From the NCBI RefSeq assembly GCF_014644535.1, contig NZ_BMKW01000001.1, positions 62,001-126,000 of the forward strand: 64,000 nucleotides of DNA, in the 5' to 3' direction. The position numbers were made by a program, and so were the translations under genes. The notes under the pieces were generated by a model, which was not told the DNA's origin, searched no databases, and saw nothing but the letters and a program-made list of their open reading frames with translations. This document shows, piece by piece, positions 35,465 to 44,432 of the stretch (its first letter is position 1; each line of letters begins with the position of its first letter). The stretch comes from Neoroseomonas lacus. Its GTDB lineage: Bacteria; Pseudomonadota; Alphaproteobacteria; Acetobacterales; Acetobacteraceae.

Positions 35465-36407
35465 CGGGCGCTTCATCCTCGGCGTAGAGATAGACGCCGA
35501 GATTGACGCGGCGCGTCGGCCGGTCGGGGTTGGCGGCGGCCTCGGCCTCATCCCGTTCGGCGATGGCCAGTGCCTGGCGGTTGACCTCGATCAGCAGGCG
35601 CTGCGCCGCCTCGCGTGCCACGGCTTCGAGGGCGGCGGCAGCCTCGGTGCCGAGGCGGTCGTAATGCACGCTGCGGTCGAGGAAGGGCCGCACCCCCTGC
35701 CCGGCCACATTGGCCGAGGCCGCCGCGACATGGTCGTGCAGGTTGCGGGCGAAATAGAACAGCTGGGCCTCGCTGCCCTCGCGCGGCAGGAAGGCCTCGG
35801 CCTTGAGACGGACGATGCCCTCGGCGTCGAGCGTCACAAACCCCTGCGCCAGCAAGTCATCGAGCACGGCACGCGGGCGGACGTCGCGGGTGACCGTGGC
35901 GACCAGGGTGTCGAAGGAGGGCGCCGGGCCATTGCGCGGCAGCGGCAGGGGCTTGCCGGCGGCGTCGGTGTAGTCGGGCGCGCCAAGCCACAAGGCGAGG
36001 ACCTGGCTGTTCAGCGTGACGATGGCCGGCTCTTCGGCCGGCTGCGGGCCGCGCTGGCGGCGCAGTTCCTTGCGATGGACGCCGGTCATCAGGCTGATGC
36101 GGCTGTCGGTGCGACTGCGCGGGTCGGGCAACAGGTCGTCGCGCGCGACCTCGACATAGAGGCCGCGCAGCAGGTCGGCGAGGACCGGGAAGGTGACGCC
36201 GCTGCGGATCTGCAGGCGCACCAGCGGCCGCAACATCCGCGCCAGAGCGGTGAGCAGAAGCTGGGGGGGCGGCGGCTGGCCGGGGTCAGGTGGGGTGGCG
36301 GGAATGAGGGGGTCCTGGGTGTGACGATGCCTTGAAGCATATAAGCTTACGCCCAAGTGGGAAAAGCGCCCACGGTGAAAATCGCCGTTCCGTGGTCGCG
36401 CCGCCAC
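35448..36407 (-). CDS. DUF6502 family protein
   Basis: 319 residues if started at the ATG 36407. The conserved domain begins at LLTALARMLRPLVRLQIRSG and continues with FPVLADLLRGLYVEVA, SRISLMTGVHRKELRR and LNSQVLALWLG. This is the pattern of DUF6502, whose N-terminal part resembles a winged helix-turn-helix with a conserved 'TGVHRKE' element, so a DNA-binding role is possible. The C-terminus contains LLIEVNRQALAIAERDEAE. No in-frame ATG or GTG exists between 36407 and the domain, so the start is either 36407 or a rare codon. With 36407 the 36357 palindrome would be inside the gene. It is cotranscribed with the DUF5666 gene. Confidence 0.7.
   Translation of the reverse strand: MAARPRNGDFHRGRFSHLGVSLYASRHRHTQDPLIPATPPDPGQPPPPQLLLTALARMLRPLVRLQIRSGVTFPVLADLLRGLYVEVARDDLLPDPRSRTDSRISLMTGVHRKELRRQRGPQPAEEPAIVTLNSQVLALWLGAPDYTDAAGKPLPLPRNGPAPSFDTLVATVTRDVRPRAVLDDLLAQGFVTLDAEGIVRLKAEAFLPREGSEAQLFYFARNLHDHVAAASANVAGQGVRPFLDRSVHYDRLGTEAAAALEAVAREAAQRLLIEVNRQALAIAERDEAEAAANPDRPTRRVNLGVYLYAEDEAPDAPKA
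36357..36373. promoter_or_regulatory. Palindrome near the DUF6502 start
   Basis: Inverted repeat with arms GTGGG and CCCAC around AAAAGCG. It shares the run GTGGGAAAA with the minus-strand reading of the palindrome at 33791-33811, and both lie next to AT-rich sequence before a leftward gene. It is a possible shared operator. If DUF6502 starts at 36407 the site would be coding, which weakens that start. Confidence 0.35.
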
Positions 36408-36506
36408 ACTCAGGCCGGGCGACGGCGGTGCTGGCCGAGACGCGCAGCCTTCCGTGTCCTTCAGGCGTTACGGCATCACGGAACAGGGCAAGGGAGGAGC
36501 CGAACC

Positions 36507-36695
36507 ATGCCAGCCAAATCGCAGCAGCAGCAGAAGGCCGCCGGCGCGGCGCTGTCCGCCAAGCGCGGGGAGACGCCCAAATCGGCGCTCAAGGGCGCGT
36601 CGAAGAGCATGGCGGAATCGATGACCGAGGCCGAGTTGGAGAAGATGGCGAGCGTCAGCCGCAGGAAGCTGCCGAAATACGCCGGCGGGGACTGA
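36507..36695 (+). CDS. DUF3008 family small protein
   Basis: 62 residues, starting MPAKSQQQQKAAGAALSAKR and containing KGASKSMAESMTEAELEKMA and a basic KLPKYAGG end. This matches the small DUF3008 family, lysine- and alanine-rich helical proteins seen in many proteobacteria and often linked with stress-type genes. AGGAG eight bases before the ATG at 36507 fixes the start and excludes a longer in-frame extension. The molecular function is unknown. It is followed by a DUF2171 gene on the same strand. Confidence 0.8.
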   Translation: MPAKSQQQQKAAGAALSAKRGETPKSALKGASKSMAESMTEAELEKMASVSRRKLPKYAGGD

Positions 36696-36825
36696 GCGAC
36701 GTCGCGCCCGGCCGCCCTCACACCGGGACGTGAGACGGCGGCAGTGCCCCGCCGTGCAGCCGTTCGGCCCGCCGAAGCGTTCATTCGACGGGCCCGGCAA
36801 GGGCTTCAACCAAGGAGAACGACGG

Positions 36826-37104
36826 ATGAGCGCACAGGCACCGGCCATTCGCGAACACATGGAAATCGTCGGCAATGACGGCGGCCATGTCGGCACAGTG
36901 GACAGGGTCGAAGGCGACCAGATCAGGCTGGTGAAGGGCGACGACCCCAGCGGCACCGGCCGCGACCATCACTTCCTGCCGCTCAAGGCGGTGGAAGCCG
37001 TGTCGGGGGACAAGGTCCGGTTGACCATGTCGGCGGCGCGGGCCCGGAACACGTCCACGCTGGTGGCGGGCGACGCCGCCGGCACACCGCACCGCAGGCA
37101 TTGA
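36826..37104 (+). CDS. DUF2171 domain protein
   Basis: 92 residues. The block IREHMEIVGNDGGHVGTVD, followed by VEGDQIRLVKGDDPSG and HHFLPLKAVEAVSGDKVRL, is the PRC-barrel-like DUF2171 domain; these small beta barrels occur in soil and plant-associated bacteria. An AAGGAG site eight bases before 36826 supports the start. The last 20 residues are variable and basic. It is probably cotranscribed with the DUF3008 gene and, like it, may belong to a general stress response. This is inference from the family, not a regulator site seen here. Confidence 0.8.
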   Translation: MSAQAPAIREHMEIVGNDGGHVGTVDRVEGDQIRLVKGDDPSGTGRDHHFLPLKAVEAVSGDKVRLTMSAARARNTSTLVAGDAAGTPHRRH

Positions 37105-37111
37105 GCCGGAC

Positions 37112-37138
37112 GGGGCGCAGCCCGGCAGGTCGCGCCCC
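37112..37138. terminator. Hairpin between convergent genes
   Basis: Inverted repeat with arms GGGGCGC and GCGCCCC and a 13-base loop, between the DUF2171 gene and the convergent AceE-like gene. No T-run follows on either strand, so this is a weak call. Confidence 0.35.
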
Positions 37139-37148
37139 CCTTGGCCGT

Positions 37149-39533
37149 TCAGCCCAGCAGCGCCTCCGCGCAGGCATCGAGGATGGCGTCGCTGTCGAGG
37201 CCGTATTCCCGGTAGAGGTCGGGCAGGTCCCCCGCCTGGCCGAAGCGGTCGACGCCGAGCGGCACCACCCGCTGGCCTCGCACGGCGCCCATCCAGGCAT
37301 GCGCCGCCGGGTGGCCGTCCAGCACGGTGACCAGGGCCGCGTCGCGTGAGAGCGGGGCGAGGATGGTCTCGATATGCGACAGGCGAGGCGCGCCGCTGCG
37401 CACACCGCGCCGCGCCGCCAGCCATTCGGCATGCATCCGGTCCGGGCTGGTGATGGCGAGCAGGCCAGCCGTCGGTTCCTCGCTGCGCAATTCCTCGAAG
37501 GCGGCGACTGCCTCGGGGGCCACGGCGCCCTGATAGGCGATGGCGATGCGCGCCCCCGGCGCCGGCGGCACCACCCAATGGGCGCCGGCGATCACCGCCG
37601 CGGGGTCGAGTGCGCGGGCCGGCTGTTCCAGCCCGCGGGTGGACAGGCGCAGCCAGACCGCCGAGCCATCGGGCTTCTGCATATGGTCGAAGGCATGGCG
37701 CAGCAGGATGGCGAGTTCGTCGGCGTGGGCCGGCTCGAAACTGGCCAGACGATCCGCCGCCATGCCGATCAGCGGCGTGTTGACCGATTGGTGTTGGCCG
37801 CCTTCCGGTGCGAGAGTCAGCCCGGATGGCGTTGAAACCAGAAGGAATCTCGCATCCTGGTAGCAGGCGTAGATCAGCGCATCGAGGCCCCGGTTGACGA
37901 AGGGGTCATAGACCGTACCGATCGGCAGCAGTCGCGCGCCATAGAGCCGGTCGGCCAGGCCAAGCCCGGCCAGAACCAGGAACAGGTTCTGCTCGGCGAT
38001 GCCGAGTTCGACATGCTGGCCCTCCGGCGACATGCCCCAGCGCTGCGCGGAGGCGAGCTTGGCGTCGCGGAACACGTCGTTCTTCTTGTGGCGGTCGAAG
38101 ATGCCGCGCCGGTTCACCCAGGGGCCGAGATTGGTCGAGACCGTCACATCGGGGCTGGTGGTGACGATGCGCTTGGACAGTTCGGCGAATTCGCCCTGGC
38201 CGCGGCCGATCTCGGCTAGGATATCGCCGAAGGCAGCCTGGGTGGATTGCTTGCGGCCCTCCCCCACCTTCGGCGCGGTGAAGGTCGCCGGCACAGGGAT
38301 GGTCGGCGAAACCAGGCAGCGGCCTTCCGGGGTCAGTTTCTCGGCGAAGGGAACGGCGGCGATGAAGTCCCGCAGTTCCGCCTCGGGGATGTCGAGGCCC
38401 TCGAACAAATCCCATTCATGGCCGGGGCGGATGGACATCAGCTCGCGGAAGCTGCCCATCTGCTCCTTGGTCATCAGGCCGGAATGGTTGTCCTTGTGGC
38501 CTGCGAAGGGCAGGCCCATGCCCTTCACGGTATAGGCGATGAAGCAGGTCGGCTGGTCGCCCTCGGCATCCTGGGCGCGGAAGGCATCGGTCAGCGTCTC
38601 GATGTCGTGGCCGCCGAGATTGGTCATCAGCGTGCCGAGTTCGTCATCGGTCAGCGGGTCGATGATGGCGCGGATGCCCGGGATGCGGCCGAGTTCGGCG
38701 AGCACCGCGGAGCGCCAGGCGGCACCGCCCTGGAAGGTCAGCGCGGCATAGAGGCTGTTGGGGCAATCATCGATCCAGCGGCGCAGATGCTCACCGTCGG
38801 GCCGCGCAAAGGCGGCTTCCAGCTTGCGGCCATATTTGATGGTGACGACGTTCCAGCCCATGTCGCGGAACAGCCCCTCGATGCGGCCGAAGAGCCGGTC
38901 GGGGACGACGGAATCGAGCGATTGGCGATTGTAGTCGATCACCCACCAGACATTGCGGATGTCGTGCTTCCAGCCTTCCAGCAGGGCCTCGTAGATGTTG
39001 CCCTCGTCGAGTTCGGCGTCGCCCACCACGGCGACGTGCCGGCCGGCGGGCAGGCCTTCTGGGGCGAGATTGTGCAGATGGACATAGTCCTGCACCAGCG
39101 AGCCGAAAGAGGCGAGTGCTACGCCGAGGCCGACCGAACCGGTGGAGAAATCCACCTCGGGCCCGTCCTTCACCCGCGACGGATAGGGCTGGATGCCGTG
39201 GAAGGCGCGCAGCGTGGACAGCTTGTCCCGCTCCTGGCGGCCGAACAGGTAGTTGATGGCGTGGAAGACCGGCCCGGCATGCGGCTTCACCGCGACGCGG
39301 TCGGCCGGGCGCAGGATTGAGAAATACAGCGCCGTCAGGATCGACACCGACGACGCGCAGGACGCCTGGTGCCCGCCCACCTTCAGCCCGTCCCGGTTGG
39401 GGCGGATGTGGTTGGCATGGTGGATCATCCAGGCCGACAGCCAGAGCAGCTTGCGCTCGATCGCGTGCAGCATCTCGACGCGGCGCGCCGCGTCGGGCGT
39501 GTCCTGCCGCTTGGCTTTTCCCTGCACGCTCAT
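37149..39533 (-). CDS. AceE-like thiamine-diphosphate E1 enzyme / transketolase-like protein
   Basis: 794 residues, between transketolase (about 670) and homodimeric pyruvate dehydrogenase E1 (about 885). The ThDP-binding motif is GDAELDEGNIYEAL, ending in IDYNRQSLD (residues about 170-207). That longer loop and the segment VGDAELDEGN resemble AceE more than transketolase. HAGPVFHAINYLFG carries the early active-site His, and STGSVGLGVALA, ELGIAEQNLFLVLAGLGLA and TPSGLTLAPEGGQHQS follow in the pyrimidine-binding half. No lipoyl E2 or E3 gene is adjacent, so the partner complex, if any, is encoded elsewhere. Substrate (pyruvate or another 2-oxo acid or ketose) remains open. Confidence 0.85.
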   Translation of the reverse strand: MSVQGKAKRQDTPDAARRVEMLHAIERKLLWLSAWMIHHANHIRPNRDGLKVGGHQASCASSVSILTALYFSILRPADRVAVKPHAGPVFHAINYLFGRQERDKLSTLRAFHGIQPYPSRVKDGPEVDFSTGSVGLGVALASFGSLVQDYVHLHNLAPEGLPAGRHVAVVGDAELDEGNIYEALLEGWKHDIRNVWWVIDYNRQSLDSVVPDRLFGRIEGLFRDMGWNVVTIKYGRKLEAAFARPDGEHLRRWIDDCPNSLYAALTFQGGAAWRSAVLAELGRIPGIRAIIDPLTDDELGTLMTNLGGHDIETLTDAFRAQDAEGDQPTCFIAYTVKGMGLPFAGHKDNHSGLMTKEQMGSFRELMSIRPGHEWDLFEGLDIPEAELRDFIAAVPFAEKLTPEGRCLVSPTIPVPATFTAPKVGEGRKQSTQAAFGDILAEIGRGQGEFAELSKRIVTTSPDVTVSTNLGPWVNRRGIFDRHKKNDVFRDAKLASAQRWGMSPEGQHVELGIAEQNLFLVLAGLGLADRLYGARLLPIGTVYDPFVNRGLDALIYACYQDARFLLVSTPSGLTLAPEGGQHQSVNTPLIGMAADRLASFEPAHADELAILLRHAFDHMQKPDGSAVWLRLSTRGLEQPARALDPAAVIAGAHWVVPPAPGARIAIAYQGAVAPEAVAAFEELRSEEPTAGLLAITSPDRMHAEWLAARRGVRSGAPRLSHIETILAPLSRDAALVTVLDGHPAAHAWMGAVRGQRVVPLGVDRFGQAGDLPDLYREYGLDSDAILDACAEALLG

Positions 39534-39945
39534 CTCCGGACGCTCCCACGCATTCTGGTCCGGACTATGGCGTTTCCGGCCTGCGGAGAGAAGGCCGGCC
39601 TGTCAGCGCGGGCGGTGCCGCGGGTCGACACGCCGCGCCGCGGCCGGGCGATGCGTCGCGCGCAGGAACAGCGCGAGCAAGGCGGATAGCAGCAGCAGGA
39701 ACTCGATCATGGCGGGCTTGATCCGTCGGTCTCGGGTCCCGGCAGGATGCGCCATGGCGCCAGCGGCCGCGGTGCGGTGGATCACCCCCCCTCGCGAACT
39801 GCCATCCTGTTGCGCAACGCGGCAAAATGCTTGCGATCTGGTCGTACCGAGCGCGACACTGCATGCCGCGAGGAAGAGCCAATCGACGGCACAATTCCCC
39901 GGCGTCCCGGCCAGATGGCCAGGCGCCCAGCAGGAGAGCCGCGCC
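39534..39945. other. Intergenic region with one doubtful small open frame
   Basis: 412 bases between the divergent AceE-like and cupin genes. The only candidate in it is a 35-residue hydrophobic frame at 39603-39710 (minus strand), listed separately. No repeats or RNA folds were recognised. Confidence 0.4.
39603..39710 (-). CDS. Possible 35-residue membrane peptide
   Basis: Short frame MIEFLLLLSALLALFLRATH, then a basic tail rich in Arg and Ala. It has one clear hydrophobic segment followed by positive charge, as in small membrane proteins, but no ribosome site and no known family. It may be chance in a high-GC genome. Confidence 0.25.
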   Translation of the reverse strand: MIEFLLLLSALLALFLRATHRPAAARRVDPRHRPR

Positions 39946-40389
39946 ATGCTCGATGCGCCCGTCGTCAATCTGTTTTCCCATGTGAAATCCGGCGATGTGC
40001 CGTGGCGGACCGATGGGCTCCGCTCCTTCTTCGCCTATCGCGACCTCGGCATCGCGGCGGCGACCGGGGGGCGCGTCATCGCCCATCTGGTGCGCGCCAA
40101 TGAGGCGCCGGAGAAAGGCACCGGCTGGCACACCCACCAGGCCGATTTCCACATCGTGCTGATGACCAAGGGCTGGGCCAAGTTCATGTACGAGGACCAG
40201 GTAACGCTGGTCGAAGCCGGGGACTGTGTCCATCAGCGCCCGGGGATCGTGCATTACCTGTACGATTACTCGCCCGACATGGAATATCTCGAAGTCGTCG
40301 GGCCGGCGAATTTCGGCAGCGCTGATGCGGAAGGCCCCTGCGCGGTGCCGGCCCCCGAGCCCTGGCCGGAAGGGGCGAAGGTCGGCTGA
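39946..40389 (+). CDS. Cupin domain protein
   Basis: 147 residues, a single cupin barrel. Motif 1 is GTGWHTHQADFHIVLMTKG (the two His and, in place of the usual Glu, an Asp/His pair) and motif 2 is GDCVHQRPGIVHYL with the third His. These residues normally bind a divalent metal. Small cupins of this type act as isomerases, dioxygenases or regulators; nothing here selects among them. AGGAGA lies about nine bases before the ATG at 39946. No operon partner is visible. Confidence 0.85.
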   Translation: MLDAPVVNLFSHVKSGDVPWRTDGLRSFFAYRDLGIAAATGGRVIAHLVRANEAPEKGTGWHTHQADFHIVLMTKGWAKFMYEDQVTLVEAGDCVHQRPGIVHYLYDYSPDMEYLEVVGPANFGSADAEGPCAVPAPEPWPEGAKVG

Positions 40390-40764
40390 CGCGCGCCGGT
40401 GCCACCGCTGGGTGCGCCGGTACCGGGCATGGCATGGCTGGGCCGGGTGGATCGAGGCGAGGCTTCGATCCGCGCGGGCGATTACGCGACGGCGCCAGGA
40501 CGACCCGGCGCCGCGGGTATGCCCGTACGTGGCGCGAAGGTCGGCCGGCTGGAGCGAAACCCTGCCCCGATGCGTGAGTGCGACGGCGCGATTGCGCCAC
40601 GCACACCCACCGTCGCGCCTGCGTATCACGTCACGATAAGCCGGCCGGTCGAAGGAATCAGGAAAGACTCCCGACAGCCGGACGGTTGGCATGTCTCGGA
40701 GGCCGTTTGGAACGTCTGGCTCCGGCCGGAAAACGCGCCAAACGGCGCGATTCCAAACGGGCTC
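40390..40764. other. Intergenic region between cupin and GST genes
   Basis: 375 bases without a supported gene. At its right end lie a ten-base inverted repeat (CCGTTTGGAA at 40703-40712, complement at 40751-40760) and, inside it, a smaller GC hairpin that is probably the terminator of the leftward GST gene. Confidence 0.5.
40731..40749 (-). terminator. Intrinsic terminator of the GST gene
   Basis: On the minus strand, stem CGCGCC and GGCGCG with loop GTTT is followed by TTTTCC, directly downstream of the GST stop codon. It is nested in the larger inverted repeat 40703-40760. Confidence 0.6.
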
Positions 40765-41421
40765 TCAGAACTCGACTTCGAGCTCGGCGATCTCCTCCGG
40801 CTCGGCGGCCGCCTCGAGCGTCCATTCGGCCAAGTCCGGCCAGGCCAACACATGACGCATATAGGCCGTGGCCTTGGCGCCGAGGCTGACATCATAGGTG
40901 CGGAGCCTGGTCGCGACCGGGGCGTACATCGCATCGGCGATGGTCGGCGCGCGGCCGAACAGCCAGGGGCCGCCGCTGCGCTCCAGGCAGTCATCCCAGA
41001 TCGCCTCGATCGCATCGATATCGGCGCGCGGCCCGGACCAGATGGCGAAGCCCGGCCGATGCGCCTTGAGGTTCATCGGCAGCGAGGCACGCAGCGCGGC
41101 GAAGCCCGAATGCATCTCGCCGGAGATCGACCGGCACAACGCGCGCGCGTGCCGTTCCTTGGGCAACATGCCCGCCTCGGGGCGGATCTCGTTCAGGTAT
41201 TCGGCAATCGCCAGCACGTCCCACACGCGCACCCCGTCATGCACCAGGCAGGGGTAGCGGATGGAGGAGGAACGCAGCAGCAATTCCTCCCGCGCGCCCG
41301 GGTCGTCGGGAGAGATGGTTTCGGCCACGAAATCCAGCCCCGACAGGCGCGCCAGCAGGAAACCCCGCAGCGACCAGGAGGAATAATTGCGGCTGGTGAT
41401 CAGGAGAGTCGCCTCGGCCAT
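40765..41421 (-). CDS. Glutathione S-transferase family protein
   Basis: 218 residues. The thioredoxin-like N-terminal domain has SRNYSSWSLRGFLLARL with the catalytic-type Ser and the following Trp common to bacterial GSTs of this branch; the cis-Pro block is RYPCLVHDGVRVWDVLAIAEYL. The all-helical C-terminal domain includes WLFGRAPTIADAMYAPVATRL, the usual N-capping box region. GGAG six bases before the ATG at 41421 favours it over the ATG four codons earlier. Likely cytoplasmic detoxification or conjugation enzyme; the substrate is unknown. Confidence 0.88.
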   Translation of the reverse strand: MAEATLLITSRNYSSWSLRGFLLARLSGLDFVAETISPDDPGAREELLLRSSSIRYPCLVHDGVRVWDVLAIAEYLNEIRPEAGMLPKERHARALCRSISGEMHSGFAALRASLPMNLKAHRPGFAIWSGPRADIDAIEAIWDDCLERSGGPWLFGRAPTIADAMYAPVATRLRTYDVSLGAKATAYMRHVLAWPDLAEWTLEAAAEPEEIAELEVEF

Positions 41422-41528
41422 GCCGCGCTCCATGCACTGGGTGTTGCTGCAATGCGAAATCGCGGTGCAACATTAGTACCATGCGCGGATGGCGGACCAG
41501 CCATTCGGCATAGGGGTGGCTTCGAACG

Positions 41529-42740
41529 ATGATCTACACGTTGTACGACAGCCATGCGCGCGCGCTCGCCCCCATCCGCGGCCAGGCGGAATGGCTTACC
41601 GCGGTGATGCGCGGCATCGGCGGCGAGGCTTCGCCCACGCTGCGGCGGCTGATGGCGGGCCTCGACCTGTTCTCCAGCGCGCGCATCACCCACAAGCGGC
41701 CCTCCTTCGGCCTGGAGCGGACGGTGGTGGGCAACCAGGTGGTGGCGGTCGAGGAGGAGGCGGTGCTCACCACCCCCTTCGGCACGCTGCTGCGCTTCCG
41801 CAAGGACAGCCCGGTGCGCCAGCCGCCTCTGCTGCTGGTGGCGCCGATGTCGGGCCATTTCGCCACGCTGCTGCGGCAGACCGCCGAGACGCTGCTGCCC
41901 GATTTCGACCTGCACGTGACCGACTGGCACAACGGGCGCGACGTGCCGCTCTCTGCCGGACGCTTCGGCTTCGACGATTTCGTCGAGCACATCATGCAGT
42001 ACGTGCGCGCCACGGGCGATGGCGTGCACCTGCTCGCGGTGTGCCAGCCCTCGGTTGCGGTGCTGGCGGCGGCCGCGCTGATGCATGAGGACCGCGAGCC
42101 CACGCGGCCGCGATCGGTCACGCTGATGGCCGGGCCGATCGACACGCGCTTGAACCCGACCAAGGTGAACAAGCTCGCCTCGGGCAAGCCGATGGCCTGG
42201 TTCGAGAAGAACATGATTGCGACCGTGCCCTTCGGCAGCCGGGGCGCCGGGCGGCGGGTCTATCCGGGCATCACCCAGCTGACCGCCTTCATGTCGCTCA
42301 ATCTTGCGCGGCATATCACGGCGCATGAGACCTACTGGCGCAACCTCGCCGGCGGGGAACGCGACGCGGCGGAGGCGCATCGACGCTTCTACGACGAGTA
42401 TTTCGCGGTGATGGACCTGCCGGCAGAATTCTACCTCGAGACCGTCGAGCGTGTGTTCCAGACCCACGACCTGCCGACCGGCGCGTTGCGCTATCGCGAT
42501 CGGCCGGTGCAGCCGCGCGCCATCCGCCGTATGGGGCTGATGACGGTGGAAGGCGAGAAGGACGACATCTGCGGCATCGGCCAGACGATGGCGGCGCTCG
42601 ACTTGTGCTCGGCACTGCCGACGACGATGCGCAGCCATCACCTGCAGACCGGCGTCGGGCATTACGGCGTGTTTGCTGGGCGGCGCTGGCAGCACGAGAT
42701 CTACCCGCGGGTGCGAGCGATGATGCAGGGATACCGGTAA
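41529..42740 (+). CDS. phaZ: Intracellular polyhydroxyalkanoate depolymerase
   Basis: 403 residues. It belongs to the intracellular PHB depolymerase family (alpha/beta hydrolase). The nucleophile elbow reads LLAVCQPSVAVLAAAAL, where Cys replaces the lipase Ser, exactly as in Ralstonia-type PhaZ. MSGHFATLLRQTAETLL, DVPLSAGRFGFDDFVEHIM and the C-terminal HHLQTGVGHYGVFAGRRW (the catalytic His) are all family blocks. The enzyme mobilises stored polyhydroxybutyrate granules in the cytoplasm. No phaC or phasin gene is in the window. It is convergent with the malonyl-CoA decarboxylase gene. Confidence 0.93.
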   Translation: MIYTLYDSHARALAPIRGQAEWLTAVMRGIGGEASPTLRRLMAGLDLFSSARITHKRPSFGLERTVVGNQVVAVEEEAVLTTPFGTLLRFRKDSPVRQPPLLLVAPMSGHFATLLRQTAETLLPDFDLHVTDWHNGRDVPLSAGRFGFDDFVEHIMQYVRATGDGVHLLAVCQPSVAVLAAAALMHEDREPTRPRSVTLMAGPIDTRLNPTKVNKLASGKPMAWFEKNMIATVPFGSRGAGRRVYPGITQLTAFMSLNLARHITAHETYWRNLAGGERDAAEAHRRFYDEYFAVMDLPAEFYLETVERVFQTHDLPTGALRYRDRPVQPRAIRRMGLMTVEGEKDDICGIGQTMAALDLCSALPTTMRSHHLQTGVGHYGVFAGRRWQHEIYPRVRAMMQGYR

Positions 42741-42893
42741 TTCCGTGAGCCTCAAGCGCCGGTGCACGCATCGGCGTGCCTTGCCTGGCCTGCGCGCCGC
42801 GCACCGTCACGCTGGCAGCCACTGCTGGTCTGAGTGCATACGCGCCGTGCGCTCCCGGCCCGATGCGAGGCATCGGGTCGAGGGTCATTCGCC

Positions 42894-44309
42894 TCATCCC
42901 CGCGCGAGTTTGCGCAGTGCCGGCGAGACCGCGCGCCGGCCCTCGCCCATGTAGAGCTCGTGGTTCTCCTCGATCCGCTCCGGATCGTAGAGGTAGTTCA
43001 CCATCAGCCCGAAGGATTGCTTGTACCCGTTCTCCGAGGTGTCCGCCCGCCAGTTCAGCCGCTCGGTACGCGCGCCGTTCGATAGGTGGAAATGCGCCAC
43101 CGGGTCACGCGCGCGGCCGGGGCGACCCGGGGCTTCCTCCTTCACTAGGTAGCGGGCGCAGAGGCGGCTCAGGATCGGCTCCAGCGCGCGCTGCGCTTCC
43201 TCAACCCGCAGCACGCCGCGCCGGGCGATCATGGCGCGCAGGATCTCCTCCGCAGTCGCGTCGCCGGGGACGGTTTCGGGCAGCAGCGGGGCGACGTCGC
43301 GCAGCGTCTTGCGTTCCTCATCCGTCAGCGGGCTGTCGGTGCCTGCCAGAATGGCTTCGAGCCAGCGACGATAACCTGGAATGGGAGACAATGTGCAGAA
43401 CGTCTTGATATTGCGAAACTCATCGGCCAGAAGCGTTACCACTCGCTTGATCAGGAAATTGCCGAAGGAGATGCCGTCCAGCCCGCGCTGGCAGTTGTTG
43501 ATGGAATAGAACACCGCGGTATCAGATTTGGCGGGGTCGAGCGTCGGCGCCTTCTGGTCGAGCAACCGCTGCACGCTGTCGGCCATGCCCTGCACCAGCG
43601 CGACCTCGACGAAGATCAGCGGTTCGTCCGGCATGCGCGGGTGGAAGAAGGCGTAGCAGCGACGGTCCGCCTTCAACCGGTTCTTGAGGTCGCGCCAGCC
43701 GCGGATGCGATGCACCGCCTCATATTCGACCAGGCGTTCGAGTTGGAGCGCCGGAGAATGCCAGTCGATCCGGCGCAACTCGAGGAAGCCGACATCGAAC
43801 CAGGCGGCGAGCAGCGCCTTGAGGTCGGTCTCCAGCGCTTGCAGCAGCTTGTCGTCGTCGCGCCGGGCCATCAGCTCGGCGCGCATGTCGACGAGGAACT
43901 TCACGCCGTCCGGAATGGCGGCGAAGGCGGTCAGCAGGCGGATGCGCGGTGGTTCCAACGCGCGACGCAGGCGGGCGGTAGCCACGGCGCGCTCAGCCAC
44001 GTCGGCGGCGGCGGCGACCGCTTCCATCGCCTGGGCGACGGCCGCCGGGTCGGAGTCGAAGGAGGCCAACGCGTGCAGGAAATCGCTGCGGCCGGTCTCA
44101 TCCAGGGTGCGATAGGCCTCGGCAAGGCTCGCCGCGCGGTTGCGGGCCGAGACCTCGCCGCCGCGCGCGTCGAGAGCGTCGCGCAGCCGGGCGGTGATGT
44201 CGGCGACCTCGCCGTTCGAACCAACGACGGAGGCCATGTCGCGCCACAACGACGAGACGCGGCGCAATGCGCGATCGAGCAATCCGGCCTGGACGGCGAT
44301 TTCCTGCAT
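42894..44309 (-). CDS. Malonyl-CoA decarboxylase
   Basis: 471 residues, with an N-terminal helical domain and a C-terminal acetyltransferase-like catalytic domain. Diagnostic blocks are AVFYSINNCQRGLDGISFGNFLIKRVV (cited in part) and FCTLSPIPGYRRWL. VAHFHLSNGARTERLNWRAD carries the catalytic His and Ser, and YKQSFGLMVNYLYDPERIEENHE closes the domain. It converts malonyl-CoA to acetyl-CoA and CO2. Bacterial versions occur either in malonate-use clusters or alone; this one has no malonyl-CoA synthetase next to it. The ATG at 44309 fits the family length. Confidence 0.95.
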   Translation of the reverse strand: MQEIAVQAGLLDRALRRVSSLWRDMASVVGSNGEVADITARLRDALDARGGEVSARNRAASLAEAYRTLDETGRSDFLHALASFDSDPAAVAQAMEAVAAAADVAERAVATARLRRALEPPRIRLLTAFAAIPDGVKFLVDMRAELMARRDDDKLLQALETDLKALLAAWFDVGFLELRRIDWHSPALQLERLVEYEAVHRIRGWRDLKNRLKADRRCYAFFHPRMPDEPLIFVEVALVQGMADSVQRLLDQKAPTLDPAKSDTAVFYSINNCQRGLDGISFGNFLIKRVVTLLADEFRNIKTFCTLSPIPGYRRWLEAILAGTDSPLTDEERKTLRDVAPLLPETVPGDATAEEILRAMIARRGVLRVEEAQRALEPILSRLCARYLVKEEAPGRPGRARDPVAHFHLSNGARTERLNWRADTSENGYKQSFGLMVNYLYDPERIEENHELYMGEGRRAVSPALRKLARG

Positions 44310-44432
44310 ACCCCACCCCGTTCGTGACTGCCTGAAACTTACGGAAACAGATGGTGAAATGCCAGTGTCGTCGTGCGGGCTGTCGTAGGCGTGACCCGCT
44401 CGTCGGTCAGAGAGAAAAGGGCGCCGCCGCGG

